NCBI RefSeq assembly: GCF_900156165.1
Contig: NZ_FTMY01000018.1
Coordinates: 51,917-115,916 of the forward strand
Origin: Pseudacidovorax sp. RU35E
GTDB taxonomy: Bacteria; Pseudomonadota; Gammaproteobacteria; Burkholderiales; Burkholderiaceae_C
DNA length: 64,000 nt
Direction: 5' to 3'
Below are positions 38,198 to 47,281 of this stretch, piece by piece (position 1 is the stretch's first letter; the number at the start of each line of letters is the position of its first letter). A program made the translations under genes and the position numbers. Under the pieces are notes generated by a model. It saw nothing but the letters and a program-made list of their open reading frames with translations. It was not told the DNA's origin and made no database searches.

Positions 38198-39157
38198 ATG
38201 AGTCTCTTTCTTCTCAAGCGTCTGGCGACGCTGATCGGCACCCTGATCGGGGCGTCGGTCATCATCTTCCTCGTTCTCGAAATCCTGCCCGGCAACGCAG
38301 CCCAGATGCTGATGGGCCCGGATGCCTCGCCCGATGCGGTGGCGGCCCTGGCCACCAAGCTGGGGCTAGACCAGCCGGCCTGGACGCGCTACTGGCACTG
38401 GGTGGGCGGCATGCTGACCGGCAACCTGGGCGACAGCTACACCTATGGCTCCCCGGTGGCCGAGCTGATCCTCGAGCGGCTGCAGCTGACCATACCCCTC
38501 GCCTTCATGGCCATGCTGCTGACCACCGTGCTGGCACTGCTCGTGGGCATGACGGCCGCCGCGCGCCACAACCAGCTGGGCGACGTGGGCCTGATGGGCC
38601 TGACGCAGGTGGGCATCGCCATTCCCAACTTCTGGTTCGCGATCCTGCTGATCCTGCTGTTCTCGGTGAAGCTGCAGTGGTTCTCGGCGGGCGGCTTCGA
38701 CGGCTGGGGCGAAGGCGTGGGCGGCATCCTCGACGGCGTGAAGTCGCTGCTGTTGCCGGCGCTGTCGCTGGCGGTGGTGCAGGCCGCCATCCTGGCGCGC
38801 ATCACGCGCTCGGCCGTGCTCGAAGTGATGCGCGAGGACTTCGTGCGCACCGCCCGCGCCAAGGGCGTGAGCCAGCGCGCCGTGCTGTGGCTGCATGTGC
38901 TGCGCAATGCCCTCATCCCGGTCATCACCGTGATGGGCATGCAGTTCTCCGAACTGCTGGCCGGCACCATCGTGGTGGAGAACGTGTTCTACCTGCCCGG
39001 CCTGGGCCGCCTGATCTTCCAGGCCATCAGCAACCGCGACCTGGTCGTGGTGCGCAACTGTGTGATGCTGCTGGCCGCCTTCGTGGTGATCGTCAACTTC
39101 GTGGTCGACGTGCTCTATGCCGTGATCGACCCGCGCATCAAGGCTTCCGACATATGA
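38198..39157 (+). CDS. ABC transporter permease, DppB/OppB type (cluster 1)
   Basis: 319-residue inner-membrane permease with the N-terminal helix RLATLIGTLIGASVIIFLVLEILPG, about five further hydrophobic segments and the EAA-type loop TARAKGVSQRAVLWLHVLRNALIPVI that contacts the ATPase. DppB-like features such as LGDSYTYGSPV and FYLPGLGRLIFQAI are clear. It overlaps the next permease gene by ATGA. First gene of cluster 1. Confidence 0.92.
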   Translation: MSLFLLKRLATLIGTLIGASVIIFLVLEILPGNAAQMLMGPDASPDAVAALATKLGLDQPAWTRYWHWVGGMLTGNLGDSYTYGSPVAELILERLQLTIPLAFMAMLLTTVLALLVGMTAAARHNQLGDVGLMGLTQVGIAIPNFWFAILLILLFSVKLQWFSAGGFDGWGEGVGGILDGVKSLLLPALSLAVVQAAILARITRSAVLEVMREDFVRTARAKGVSQRAVLWLHVLRNALIPVITVMGMQFSELLAGTIVVENVFYLPGLGRLIFQAISNRDLVVVRNCVMLLAAFVVIVNFVVDVLYAVIDPRIKASDI

Positions 39158-40047
39158 GCAGCGCCGGCATTCCTGCGGCCACGCCCTCCGCCACTGGCCG
39201 CCCCATGCGCCGACACGGCTTCTGGCAGCGCGCGCTGCGCCACCACAGCTTCATGATCGGCGGCGTGCTCACGCTGGCGCTGATCGTGGCGGCCGCGCTG
39301 TCCTTCGTGTGGACGCCCTGGTCGCCCTACGACATGGACATGGCCAACAAGCTGGCCGGCCCCTCGGCCAAGCACTGGCTGGGCACCGACGCCTTCGGCC
39401 GCGACGTGGCCTCGCTGCTGCTGGTGGGCGCGCGCGCGTCCATCCTGGTGGGCATCATCGCGGTGGGCATCGGCCTGGTGGCCGGCACGGCGCTGGGCCT
39501 GCTGGCGGCGGCCAGGCGCGGCTGGGTCGAGGAGGCCATCATGCGCCTGACCGACTTCTCGCTGGCCTTCCCGGCGATCCTGCTGGCGATCATGCTGACG
39601 GCCGTGTTCGGCGCGGGCATCGTCAACGCCATCATCGCCATCGGCATCTACAACATCCCGATCTTCGCGCGCATCACGCGCGCCTCGGCCAATGCGGTGT
39701 GGTCGCGCGAGTACATCGCGGCGGCGCAGGCCTGCGGCAAGGGGCCGTTCGCGATCACGATGCAACACGTGCTGCCCAACATCTCGGCGGTGCTGATCGT
39801 GCAGATCACCATCCGCTTCGCCATCGCCATCCTGGCCGAGGCGGCGCTGTCGTACCTGGGCCTGGGCACGCAGCCGCCGCAGCCCTCGTGGGGCCGCATG
39901 CTGAGCGAGGCGCAGACGCTGATGTTCCAGCAGCCACTGCTGGCCGTGTGGCCGGGTGCGGCCATCGCCATGGCGGTGCTCGGCCTGAACCTCATGGGCG
40001 ACGGCCTGCGCGACCTGCTCGATCCCCGCCTGGCCCGCGCCCGATGA
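39154..40047 (+). CDS. ABC transporter permease, DppC/OppC type (cluster 1)
   Basis: 297-residue inner-membrane permease. After a cytoplasmic N-terminus it has about six hydrophobic helices, the HWLGTDAFGRDVASLLLVGARASI signature of the DppC family, and the ATPase-contact loop AAAQACGKGPFAITMQHVLPNISAVLI. The start overlaps the stop of the DppB-type gene. It pairs with that permease to form the channel. Confidence 0.92.
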   Translation: MSSAGIPAATPSATGRPMRRHGFWQRALRHHSFMIGGVLTLALIVAAALSFVWTPWSPYDMDMANKLAGPSAKHWLGTDAFGRDVASLLLVGARASILVGIIAVGIGLVAGTALGLLAAARRGWVEEAIMRLTDFSLAFPAILLAIMLTAVFGAGIVNAIIAIGIYNIPIFARITRASANAVWSREYIAAAQACGKGPFAITMQHVLPNISAVLIVQITIRFAIAILAEAALSYLGLGTQPPQPSWGRMLSEAQTLMFQQPLLAVWPGAAIAMAVLGLNLMGDGLRDLLDPRLARAR

Positions 40048-40105
40048 ACCGCATTCATTCCGCCTTCCCTTACGCGCCCGGCCTGCACCGGGCGGCGCGC
40101 TGACC

Positions 40106-41101
40106 ATGGCCCTGCTCGACGTCAACGACCTGCACATCGGCCTGCAGACCCACCGCGGCCCGGCCGAGGCGGTGCGCGGCATTTCCTTCTCGCTGGAGCG
40201 CGGCGAAACGCTGGGCATCGTCGGCGAGTCCGGCTGCGGCAAGTCCATCACCGTGATGGCGCTGATGGGCCTGCTGCCCAACACCGCGCGCGTCACCGGC
40301 AGCATCCGCTTCGACGGCCAGGAACTCGTGGGCCTGCCCGAGAAGGCACTGTGCGGCATTCGCGGCAATCGGATCGGCATGGTGTTCCAGGAGCCGATGA
40401 CGGCGCTGAACCCTGTGCACACCATCGCCCGCCAGGTGGGCGAGCCGCTGCGGCTGCACCGCGGCCTCTCCAAGGCCGACGCGCGCAAGGAAGTGCTGGC
40501 GCTGCTGGACCGCGTGGGCATCCCCGACGCGGCCTCGCGGCTGGACGCGTACCCGCACCAGTTCTCCGGCGGCCAGCGTCAGCGCATCGGCATCGCCATG
40601 GCGCTGGCCTGCGGGCCCGACCTGCTGATCGCCGACGAGCCCACCACCGCGCTGGACGTGACCATCCAGAAGCAGATCCTCGATCTGATCCAGGATCTGG
40701 TGAAGGAGCGCGGCATGGGCCTGATCCTGATCTCGCACGACCTGGGCGTGATCGCCAACAACGTCCAGCGCATGCTGGTGATGTACGGCGGCAGCGTGGT
40801 CGAGAGCGGTCCCACGGCCTCGGTGTTCGCGGCCAAGGCGCATCCCTATACCCAGGGCCTGTTCGCGGCCCGACCCGTGCTGGGCGCACCGCGCGGCGGC
40901 CGGCTGGCCACCATTCGCGGCAGCGTGCCCGAACTGGTCGACCTGCCGGCCGGTTGCCCGTTCGCCGGCCGGTGCAGCTTCACCGAAGACTATTGCCACA
41001 CGACGCCGGTGCCGCCCACGCTGCTGCCGGGCGACCATGCGGTGCGCTGCCTGCGGTTGGAGGCCGTCGCCGCGGCTGCTGCCGAAGGAGCCACGGCATG
41101 A
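40106..41101 (+). CDS. ABC transporter ATP-binding protein, DppD/OppD type (cluster 1)
   Basis: 331-residue ATPase with Walker [10 protein letters not shown], signature [11 protein letters not shown], Walker [13 protein letters not shown] and the switch His in LISHDLGVI. The C-terminal peptide-transporter extension has AHPYTQGLF and the cysteine motif CPFAGRCSF...YC. The stop overlaps the start of a 28-codon ORF (ATGA), which in turn overlaps the next ATPase gene. Confidence 0.93.
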   Translation: MALLDVNDLHIGLQTHRGPAEAVRGISFSLERGETLGIVGESGCGKSITVMALMGLLPNTARVTGSIRFDGQELVGLPEKALCGIRGNRIGMVFQEPMTALNPVHTIARQVGEPLRLHRGLSKADARKEVLALLDRVGIPDAASRLDAYPHQFSGGQRQRIGIAMALACGPDLLIADEPTTALDVTIQKQILDLIQDLVKERGMGLILISHDLGVIANNVQRMLVMYGGSVVESGPTASVFAAKAHPYTQGLFAARPVLGAPRGGRLATIRGSVPELVDLPAGCPFAGRCSFTEDYCHTTPVPPTLLPGDHAVRCLRLEAVAAAAAEGATA

Positions 41102-41180
41102 GCGCGCGCCAAGCCCTCATCACGCGCGCAGACGCAGCCGCCGCGATGCGCGACGCTTCCCTCCTCTCCCAGGCCTTCCG

Positions 41181-41184
<4 letters not shown>
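41098..41184 (+). CDS. Small 28-codon ORF bridging two ATPase genes
   Basis: Begins ATG at 41098 overlapping the stop of the DppD-type gene (ATGA), encodes 28 residues starting [12 protein letters not shown] and ending SLLSQAFR, and stops by TGA at 41182-41184 overlapping the ATG of the DppF-type gene at 41181. The two tight overlaps make it a candidate translational bridge, although either overlap can arise by chance. No domain is recognisable and no function is claimed. Confidence 0.4.
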
Positions 41185-41999
<815 letters not shown>

Positions 42000-42015
42000 A
42001 AGCCGCTCCAGAGTT

Positions 42016-42030
42016 GGGCCACAATGGCCC
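42016..42030 (+). other. Small hairpin between ATPase and binding-protein genes (cluster 1)
   Basis: GGGCCA, CAA, TGGCCC forms a perfect 6-bp stem with a 3-base loop in the 93-base gap before the binding-protein gene. It may protect or partly terminate the transcript and set the high ratio of binding protein to membrane parts. There is no T-run. Confidence 0.4.
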
Positions 42031-42092
42031 GCGCCGAGGGGCCTCCGGCCGCTCGTGACCCGTTTCCGTCAGCCTTTTTCGGAGATCACCTC

Positions 42093-43583
42093 ATGTTGAA
42101 TCGTCGCACCCTCCTGGTCACCGGCAGCGCCTCCGTCGCGCTGGCCAGCCCCCTCGCCTCGCTGGCCCAGAGCCGCAAGGACACCATGGTGCTGGGCATG
42201 ACGCTGGAGCCGCCGGGCTTGGACCCGACCGCCGGCGCTGCCTCCGCCATCGGCGAGGTCGTGCTCTACAACATCCTGGAGACGCTCACCAAGATCAATG
42301 CCGACGGCAGCGTCTCGCCGCTGCTGGCCGAGAGCTGGGAAGTCTCGCCCGACCTCAAGACCTACACCTTCAAGCTGCGCCGCGGCGTCAAGTTCAGCAA
42401 CGGCGAGCCGTTCAACTCGCAGACCGTCAAGTTCGCCTTCGACCGCGCCGGTGGCGAGAAGAGCACCAACAAGGACAAGCGCACCTTCGCCGCCATCAGC
42501 ACGCAGGCGGTGGACGAGTACACCGTGGTGCTCATCAACAAAGAGATCGACCCCGACCTGCCCTTCGTGCTGGGCCAGGCCACCGCCGTGATCGTCGAAC
42601 CGAAGAGCGCCGACGGCAACGCCGCCAAGCCCGTGGGCACCGGCCCGTACAAGCTGGACGCCTGGGCCAAGGGCTCCACGCTGACGCTGAGCAAGTGGGA
42701 CGGCTTCCGCGACCCCAAGCTGGCCAAGCTCAACAAGATCGTCTTCCGCTTCATCTCCGACCCGGCCGCGCAGGCCGCCTCGCTGATGGCCGGCGACGTG
42801 GACGCCTTCCCGCGCATCGCCACCCGCGTGGTGCCGCAGTTCAAGGCCAATCCGCAGTTCCAGGTGATCCTGGGCGGCTCGCGCGCCAAGACCATCGTGG
42901 CCATCAACAGCAAGAAGAAGCCGCTCGACGACGTGCGCGTGCGCCGCGCCATCCTGGCCGCCATCGACCGCAAGGCCTTCATCGACGGCGCGGCCGACGG
43001 GTTCGGCACGCCGATCGGCAGCCACTACGTGCCCGGTGCGCCCGGCTACGTGGACACCACCGGCGTCAATCCCTATGACCCCGAGAAGGCCAAGAAGCTG
43101 CTGGCCGAGGCGGGCGTCAAGCTGCCGCTGGAACTGACGATGACGCTGCCGCCCCCGCCCTATGCCCGCCAGGGCGGCGAGGTGGTCGTGGCGCAGCTGG
43201 CCAAGGTCGGCATCAACGTCAAGACGCAGAACGTCGAATGGGCCCAATGGCTCAGCCAGACCTACGGCGGCGGCCACAACTACGACCTGTCCATCATTTC
43301 GCACGTCGAGCCCTTCGACCTGGGCAACTATTCCAAGCCCGACTACTACTGGGGCTACGACAACAAGGCCTTCACCCAGCTCTACGACAAGATCAAGACG
43401 ACGGGCGACGCCAAGGAGCGCAACAAGCTGCTGGGCGACGCGCAGAAGCTGCTGGCCCAGGACGCGGCCAATGGCTTCATGTACCAGCCGCAGTTCCCGG
43501 TGATCGCCAAGAAGAGCGTGAAGGGCCTGTGGACGCAGATGCCCATCTTCTGCAACGACCTGGCCGCGCTGCACTGGGGCTGA
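42093..43583 (+). CDS. ABC transporter substrate-binding protein, SBP family 5 (cluster 1)
   Basis: 496-residue periplasmic binding protein with a Tat-like signal peptide (LNRRTLLVTGSASVALASPLASLAQS). The mature domain has LGMTLEPPGLDPTAGAAS, LAESWEVSPDLKTYTFKLRRGVKFSNG and a C-terminal lobe with NYDLSIISHVEPFDLGNYSKP, all typical of the SBP_bac_5 (DppA/OppA-like) family. The ligand (peptide, nickel or other) cannot be told from the sequence. It is last of the transporter genes and 34 bases before the TPR gene. Confidence 0.92.
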   Translation: MLNRRTLLVTGSASVALASPLASLAQSRKDTMVLGMTLEPPGLDPTAGAASAIGEVVLYNILETLTKINADGSVSPLLAESWEVSPDLKTYTFKLRRGVKFSNGEPFNSQTVKFAFDRAGGEKSTNKDKRTFAAISTQAVDEYTVVLINKEIDPDLPFVLGQATAVIVEPKSADGNAAKPVGTGPYKLDAWAKGSTLTLSKWDGFRDPKLAKLNKIVFRFISDPAAQAASLMAGDVDAFPRIATRVVPQFKANPQFQVILGGSRAKTIVAINSKKKPLDDVRVRRAILAAIDRKAFIDGAADGFGTPIGSHYVPGAPGYVDTTGVNPYDPEKAKKLLAEAGVKLPLELTMTLPPPPYARQGGEVVVAQLAKVGINVKTQNVEWAQWLSQTYGGGHNYDLSIISHVEPFDLGNYSKPDYYWGYDNKAFTQLYDKIKTTGDAKERNKLLGDAQKLLAQDAANGFMYQPQFPVIAKKSVKGLWTQMPIFCNDLAALHWG

Positions 43584-43617
43584 TGCCCGGTTGAAGAGGC
43601 GGCGGCAGAATGGATGC

Positions 43618-44973
43618 ATGCCCGCCGCCTCCAACTTGCCCGCCGATCCGTTCGGCAACCCGATCAGCGTCAGCGACACCACCAGCCGACGGCTGATCGA
43701 CGACTTCGCCTCTGGCTTCCTGGCCTGCGAATCCACGGCGGCCAACCTGGTCACCGAAGGCCACGACGACGACGCGCCGCTCTTCCAGGCCTATGCGGCG
43801 GCCCTGCAGATGTTCGCGGAGACGGGCGATGCGCCCGCCGCCGCCCGGCCCCACATCGAGCGCGCACGGGCGGGTGCCGCCAGCGTCACGCAACGCGAAG
43901 GGCGCTTCATCGAGGCCGTGGCCGCCTGGGTGGAGGGCAACATGCGCCGCGCGGTGCAACTGCATGAGGAGCAGGCACGCGACTTCCCGCGCGACCTGGT
44001 CTCCGTCAAGCTGGGCCAGTACCACTGCTTCAACCTGGGCGACTGCGCCGGCATGCTGCGCCTGGGCCTGGCCGCCCTGCCGCATGCGGCCGACGTGCCG
44101 CAGGTGCATGGCATGGTGGCCTTTGGGTTCGAGCAATGCCATCGACTGCGCGAAGCCGAGGCCAGCGCCCGCCGCGCCATCGCCATGCAGCGCAAGGAAC
44201 CCTGGGCCCACCATGCACTGGCGCACGTCATGCTCACCGAAGGCCGGCTGCGCGAAGGCCTGGCCTTCATGGAGGACGTGAGCGAGACCTGGACCGGCCT
44301 GAACTCCTTCATGGTGACGCACAACTGGTGGCACCTGGCGCTGTTCCTCATCGACCTGGGCCGCGCCGACGAGGCGCTGGCCGTGCATGACCGGCATTGC
44401 TGGGGCGTCGCCAAGGCCTATTCGCAGGACCAGATCGGCGCCGTGTCCCTGCTCGCGCGGCTGGAGCTGGCGGGCCAGGACGTGGGCGAGCGCTGGACCG
44501 AACTGGGCGGCTACCTCGCGCAGCACACGCAGGACCAGGTGCTGCCCTTCCTCGACCTGCAGTACCTCTACGGCCTGGCCCGCGCCGGCCGGCCCGAGGC
44601 CGACGCGCTGCTGGCACGCATCGAGGCCTTCGCGCCCCAGGCGCCGGAAGCCAGCCGCCATGCCTGGCAGAAGGTCTGCGTGCCCGCGGCGCACGGGCTG
44701 GTGGCCCATGCACGCGGCAACTTCAAGAAGGCGGCCGAGGCACTGGACACCGCGCTGCCCCGCATGATCGAGATCGGCGGCAGCCATGCGCAGCGCGACC
44801 TCTTCGGCCAGATCCATGTCGACGCGCTGGTGCGCAGCGGCGAGGCCCGGCACCTGGCGCAGGCGCTGGATGTGGTGCAGCCGCAGCGCAATGGCCAGCC
44901 CGAATCGCTGCGGCTGGCACGGCTGGCCGATACGATCCACGCCGGCCTGGGGCTGCCACCCGAGGCGCGCTGA
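43618..44973 (+). CDS. TTC38-like tetratricopeptide-repeat protein
   Basis: 451-residue protein with TPR-like helical repeats throughout: VHGMVAFGFEQCHRLREAEASARRAIAM, HALAHVMLTEGRLREGLAFMED and TPR-like AHARGNFKKAAEALDTALPRMIEIGG. The conserved segment THNWWHLALFLIDLGRADEALAVHD is like the TTC38/StaR-like family seen from bacteria to animals. No signal peptide, so probably cytoplasmic. The function is unknown. It is 34 bases after the binding protein and 3 before the phosphoribosyltransferase. Confidence 0.8.
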   Translation: MPAASNLPADPFGNPISVSDTTSRRLIDDFASGFLACESTAANLVTEGHDDDAPLFQAYAAALQMFAETGDAPAAARPHIERARAGAASVTQREGRFIEAVAAWVEGNMRRAVQLHEEQARDFPRDLVSVKLGQYHCFNLGDCAGMLRLGLAALPHAADVPQVHGMVAFGFEQCHRLREAEASARRAIAMQRKEPWAHHALAHVMLTEGRLREGLAFMEDVSETWTGLNSFMVTHNWWHLALFLIDLGRADEALAVHDRHCWGVAKAYSQDQIGAVSLLARLELAGQDVGERWTELGGYLAQHTQDQVLPFLDLQYLYGLARAGRPEADALLARIEAFAPQAPEASRHAWQKVCVPAAHGLVAHARGNFKKAAEALDTALPRMIEIGGSHAQRDLFGQIHVDALVRSGEARHLAQALDVVQPQRNGQPESLRLARLADTIHAGLGLPPEAR

Positions 44974-44976
44974 ACC

Positions 44977-45681
44977 ATGACCACGCCCGTCCCGCATTTC
45001 ACCGAGCCGACGACCCACTACTGGCAGCAGCTGCTGCCGGCCGACGCCACCCCGGTGCCCATGCCGCCCTGGCGCCACGGCGTACCCGCCACGCTGCCGG
45101 GCGGACGGGTGCTGATGCTGCCCATCCGCCAGATGGCCGACGACCCGGGTTTGGCTGTCGCCTCCTTCCTGTGCAACCAGGCCTCGCTCGACGTGGTGGA
45201 TGAACTCGGCCGCCTGCTGGCCGACCGCTTGGCGCCCCTGGCACCCGAGGTCGTGATCGGCCTGCCCACGCTGGGCCTGACCTTCGCGCCGCTGGTGGCC
45301 CGCCACCTGGGCCATGCGCGCTACGTGCCGCTGGGCTACTCGCGCAAGTTCTGGTACGACGAGGCGCTGTCGGGCGCGGTGCAGTCGATCACCACGCCGA
45401 CCGGCGGCAAGCGCGTCTACCTCGACCCGCACCTGCTGCCGCTGGTGCAGGGCAAGCGCGCCGTGGTGGTGGACGATGCCGTGAGCAGCGGCCGCACGCT
45501 GCTCGCACCCTGGACCATGCTGGAGTCCATCGGCGTGCAGGTGGCGGCGGTGGGTGTGGCGATGCGCCAGGGCAACCGATGGCGCGACACGCTGGGGCCC
45601 GAGCGCGCCGCCCGCGTGGTCGGCGTCTTCGAAAGCCCGCTGCTGCGCTCGACCGACGAGGGCTGGGTGCCGCGGGACTGA
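44977..45681 (+). CDS. Phosphoribosyltransferase-domain protein
   Basis: 234-residue protein of the type I phosphoribosyltransferase fold. The PRPP-binding loop VVVDDAVSSGRTLL is clear near residue 165, after the pocket segment VVIGLPTLGLTFAPLVARHLG. The base substrate cannot be named; it is not a close match to apt, hpt or upp from memory. It begins 3 bases after the TPR stop and is followed by the OXLD1-like gene after 23 bases, so the three are probably co-transcribed. Confidence 0.82.
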   Translation: MTTPVPHFTEPTTHYWQQLLPADATPVPMPPWRHGVPATLPGGRVLMLPIRQMADDPGLAVASFLCNQASLDVVDELGRLLADRLAPLAPEVVIGLPTLGLTFAPLVARHLGHARYVPLGYSRKFWYDEALSGAVQSITTPTGGKRVYLDPHLLPLVQGKRAVVVDDAVSSGRTLLAPWTMLESIGVQVAAVGVAMRQGNRWRDTLGPERAARVVGVFESPLLRSTDEGWVPRD

Positions 45682-45704
45682 GCCTGGCATCGACACCACA
45701 CCGC

Positions 45705-45956
45705 ATGACGCCCCTCACGCCCCACGTGCCGGAAACGCTGCCCCAGGTCCGCGCACTTTTCGCCCAGTGGCAGTCACGGGCTGCCGAGGCCGGCGTGCCG
45801 CTGCGCCCACCGCCGCCCGAGCCCACCACCTGCTGCGGCCGCGGCTGCAACGGCTGCGTGTGGGACGGCTTCTATGCCGCCGCCGACTGGTGGATGGAGG
45901 ACGCGCAGAAGGCGCTCACCGCCGCGAAGGCCGCAGGCAGCGATCAGCGCAAGTAG
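45705..45956 (+). CDS. Oxidoreductase-like (OXLD1/PF09791-type) small protein
   Basis: 83-residue protein. The central PPEPTTCCGRGCNGCVWDGF matches the Oxidored-like domain, a cysteine-rich module of unknown function found alone in bacteria and in mammalian OXLD1. The C-terminus is a short amphipathic helix. It overlaps the converging M20 gene by 13 bases. Too short for most gene finders to score well, but the domain motif is clear. Confidence 0.75.
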   Translation: MTPLTPHVPETLPQVRALFAQWQSRAAEAGVPLRPPPPEPTTCCGRGCNGCVWDGFYAAADWWMEDAQKALTAAKAAGSDQRK

Positions 45957-47128
45957 GCCTGCACCAACGACACCCAATAGCTCGCCGTACTGGGCAGGAT
46001 CTCGTCGTTGAAGTCGTAGCCCGTGTTGTGCACCATGCAGCCCGGCCCGTTGCCCGGTGTGCCGTCGCCGTTGCCCACGATGAAGTAGCAGCCTGGCACC
46101 GCGTTCAGCATGAAGGCGAAGTCGTCGCTGGCCTGCAGCGGCGCCATGTCCGCGATCAGCGCCCGCTCGCCCATGGTCTGCAGTGCCACCTCGCGGGCGA
46201 AAGCGGCGGCGTCGGCATCGTTGACGCAGGGCGGCATCTTCCACTGGTAGTCGACCTTGGCCGTGGCGCCATGCACCGCCGCCTGTGCCTGCGCCATGGC
46301 CGTGATGCGGTCGCGCAGCAGCGCCCGCACCTCAGGCCGCCGCGCGCGGATCGTGAGCTTGAGCTCGGCCGTGTTGGGAATCACGTTGGGCGCCTGCCCC
46401 GCGTGCACCGAGCCGACGGTGACCACCGCCATGTCGTTCGGGTCGACCTCGCGCGACACCAGCGTCTGCAGCGCCAGGATGAGGTGCGCCGCCACCACCA
46501 CCGGATCCACCGTGGTGTGCGGCATGGCGCCGTGGCCGCCCTTGCCCTCGACGGTGATGACTGCCGTGTCGGACGAGCTGTAGATCGGCCCCGCCAGAAA
46601 GCCGAAGCGTCCGGCCGGGAAGCCCGGCTCGTTGTGGTACGCATAGACGGCGTCGCAGGGAAAGCGCTGGAACAGGCCTTCCTCGACCATGCGCTTGGCG
46701 CCCATCAGGCCTTCCTCGGCCGGCTGGAAGATGAGGTTGAGCGTGCCACTGAAGGCGCGGCTTGCGGCCAGCACCTGGGCCGCCGCCAGCAGCGTGGCAG
46801 TGTGGCCGTCGTGGCCGCAGGCATGCATGCGGCCCGGCTGTCGGCTGGCCCATGGCAGGCTGGTGGTCTCGGTCATCGGCAGCGCATCCATGTCGGCACG
46901 CAGGCCCAGGCGCTTGCCCCCCGCGCCCACCGTCAGCGTGCCCACCACGCCGGTGCCGCCGAGGCCGCGGTGCACGGTGTAGCCCCAGCGCGCCAGACGC
47001 TCGGCGACCAGCGCACTGGTCTGCTCCTCCTCGTAGCCCAGCTCGGGATTGGCGTGGATCTGCCGGCGCAGGCCCACCATGTCGTCGAGGTGAGCGGCGA
47101 TGCCGGGATGGATGGGGACGTCGATCAT
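45944..47128 (-). CDS. M20-family amidohydrolase (aminoacylase/hippurate hydrolase-like)
   Basis: 394-residue metal-dependent hydrolase. The metal site motif MHACGHDGHTATLLAAA, the catalytic Glu in NLIFQPAEEGLMGAK, and HNEPGFPAGRFGF plus a dimerisation domain (KGGHGAMPHTTVDPVV) are typical of the HipO/aminoacylase branch. Likely splits N-acylated amino acids or peptides. It is divergent from the cluster 2 binding protein, with the transporter likely sharing the role. The ATG at 47128 gives the family start. Confidence 0.9.
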   Translation of the reverse strand: MIDVPIHPGIAAHLDDMVGLRRQIHANPELGYEEEQTSALVAERLARWGYTVHRGLGGTGVVGTLTVGAGGKRLGLRADMDALPMTETTSLPWASRQPGRMHACGHDGHTATLLAAAQVLAASRAFSGTLNLIFQPAEEGLMGAKRMVEEGLFQRFPCDAVYAYHNEPGFPAGRFGFLAGPIYSSSDTAVITVEGKGGHGAMPHTTVDPVVVAAHLILALQTLVSREVDPNDMAVVTVGSVHAGQAPNVIPNTAELKLTIRARRPEVRALLRDRITAMAQAQAAVHGATAKVDYQWKMPPCVNDADAAAFAREVALQTMGERALIADMAPLQASDDFAFMLNAVPGCYFIVGNGDGTPGNGPGCMVHNTGYDFNDEILPSTASYWVSLVQAYLR

Positions 47129-47239
47129 GGGAAGGGCCTTGCAGTTGCCATGCCACGCGAGCGGCGGTCGGCGCCGGTCAGCGAAAGCCGCGCATTCTGC
47201 GCCCCTACCGCAGCCCGCAGCAAATGGCCCCGAACTTGC

Positions 47240-47245
47240 TATAAA
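47240..47245 (+). promoter_or_regulatory. Putative -10 element of ABC cluster 2
   Basis: TATAAA in the AT-enriched patch CTTGCTATAAACAG, 37 bases before the binding-protein ATG, in the 153-base divergent spacer. A good -35 was not seen. Confidence 0.4.
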
Positions 47246-47281
47246 CAGTGCCCTCCCGGCCTGCCCAGAAACCACAACACC

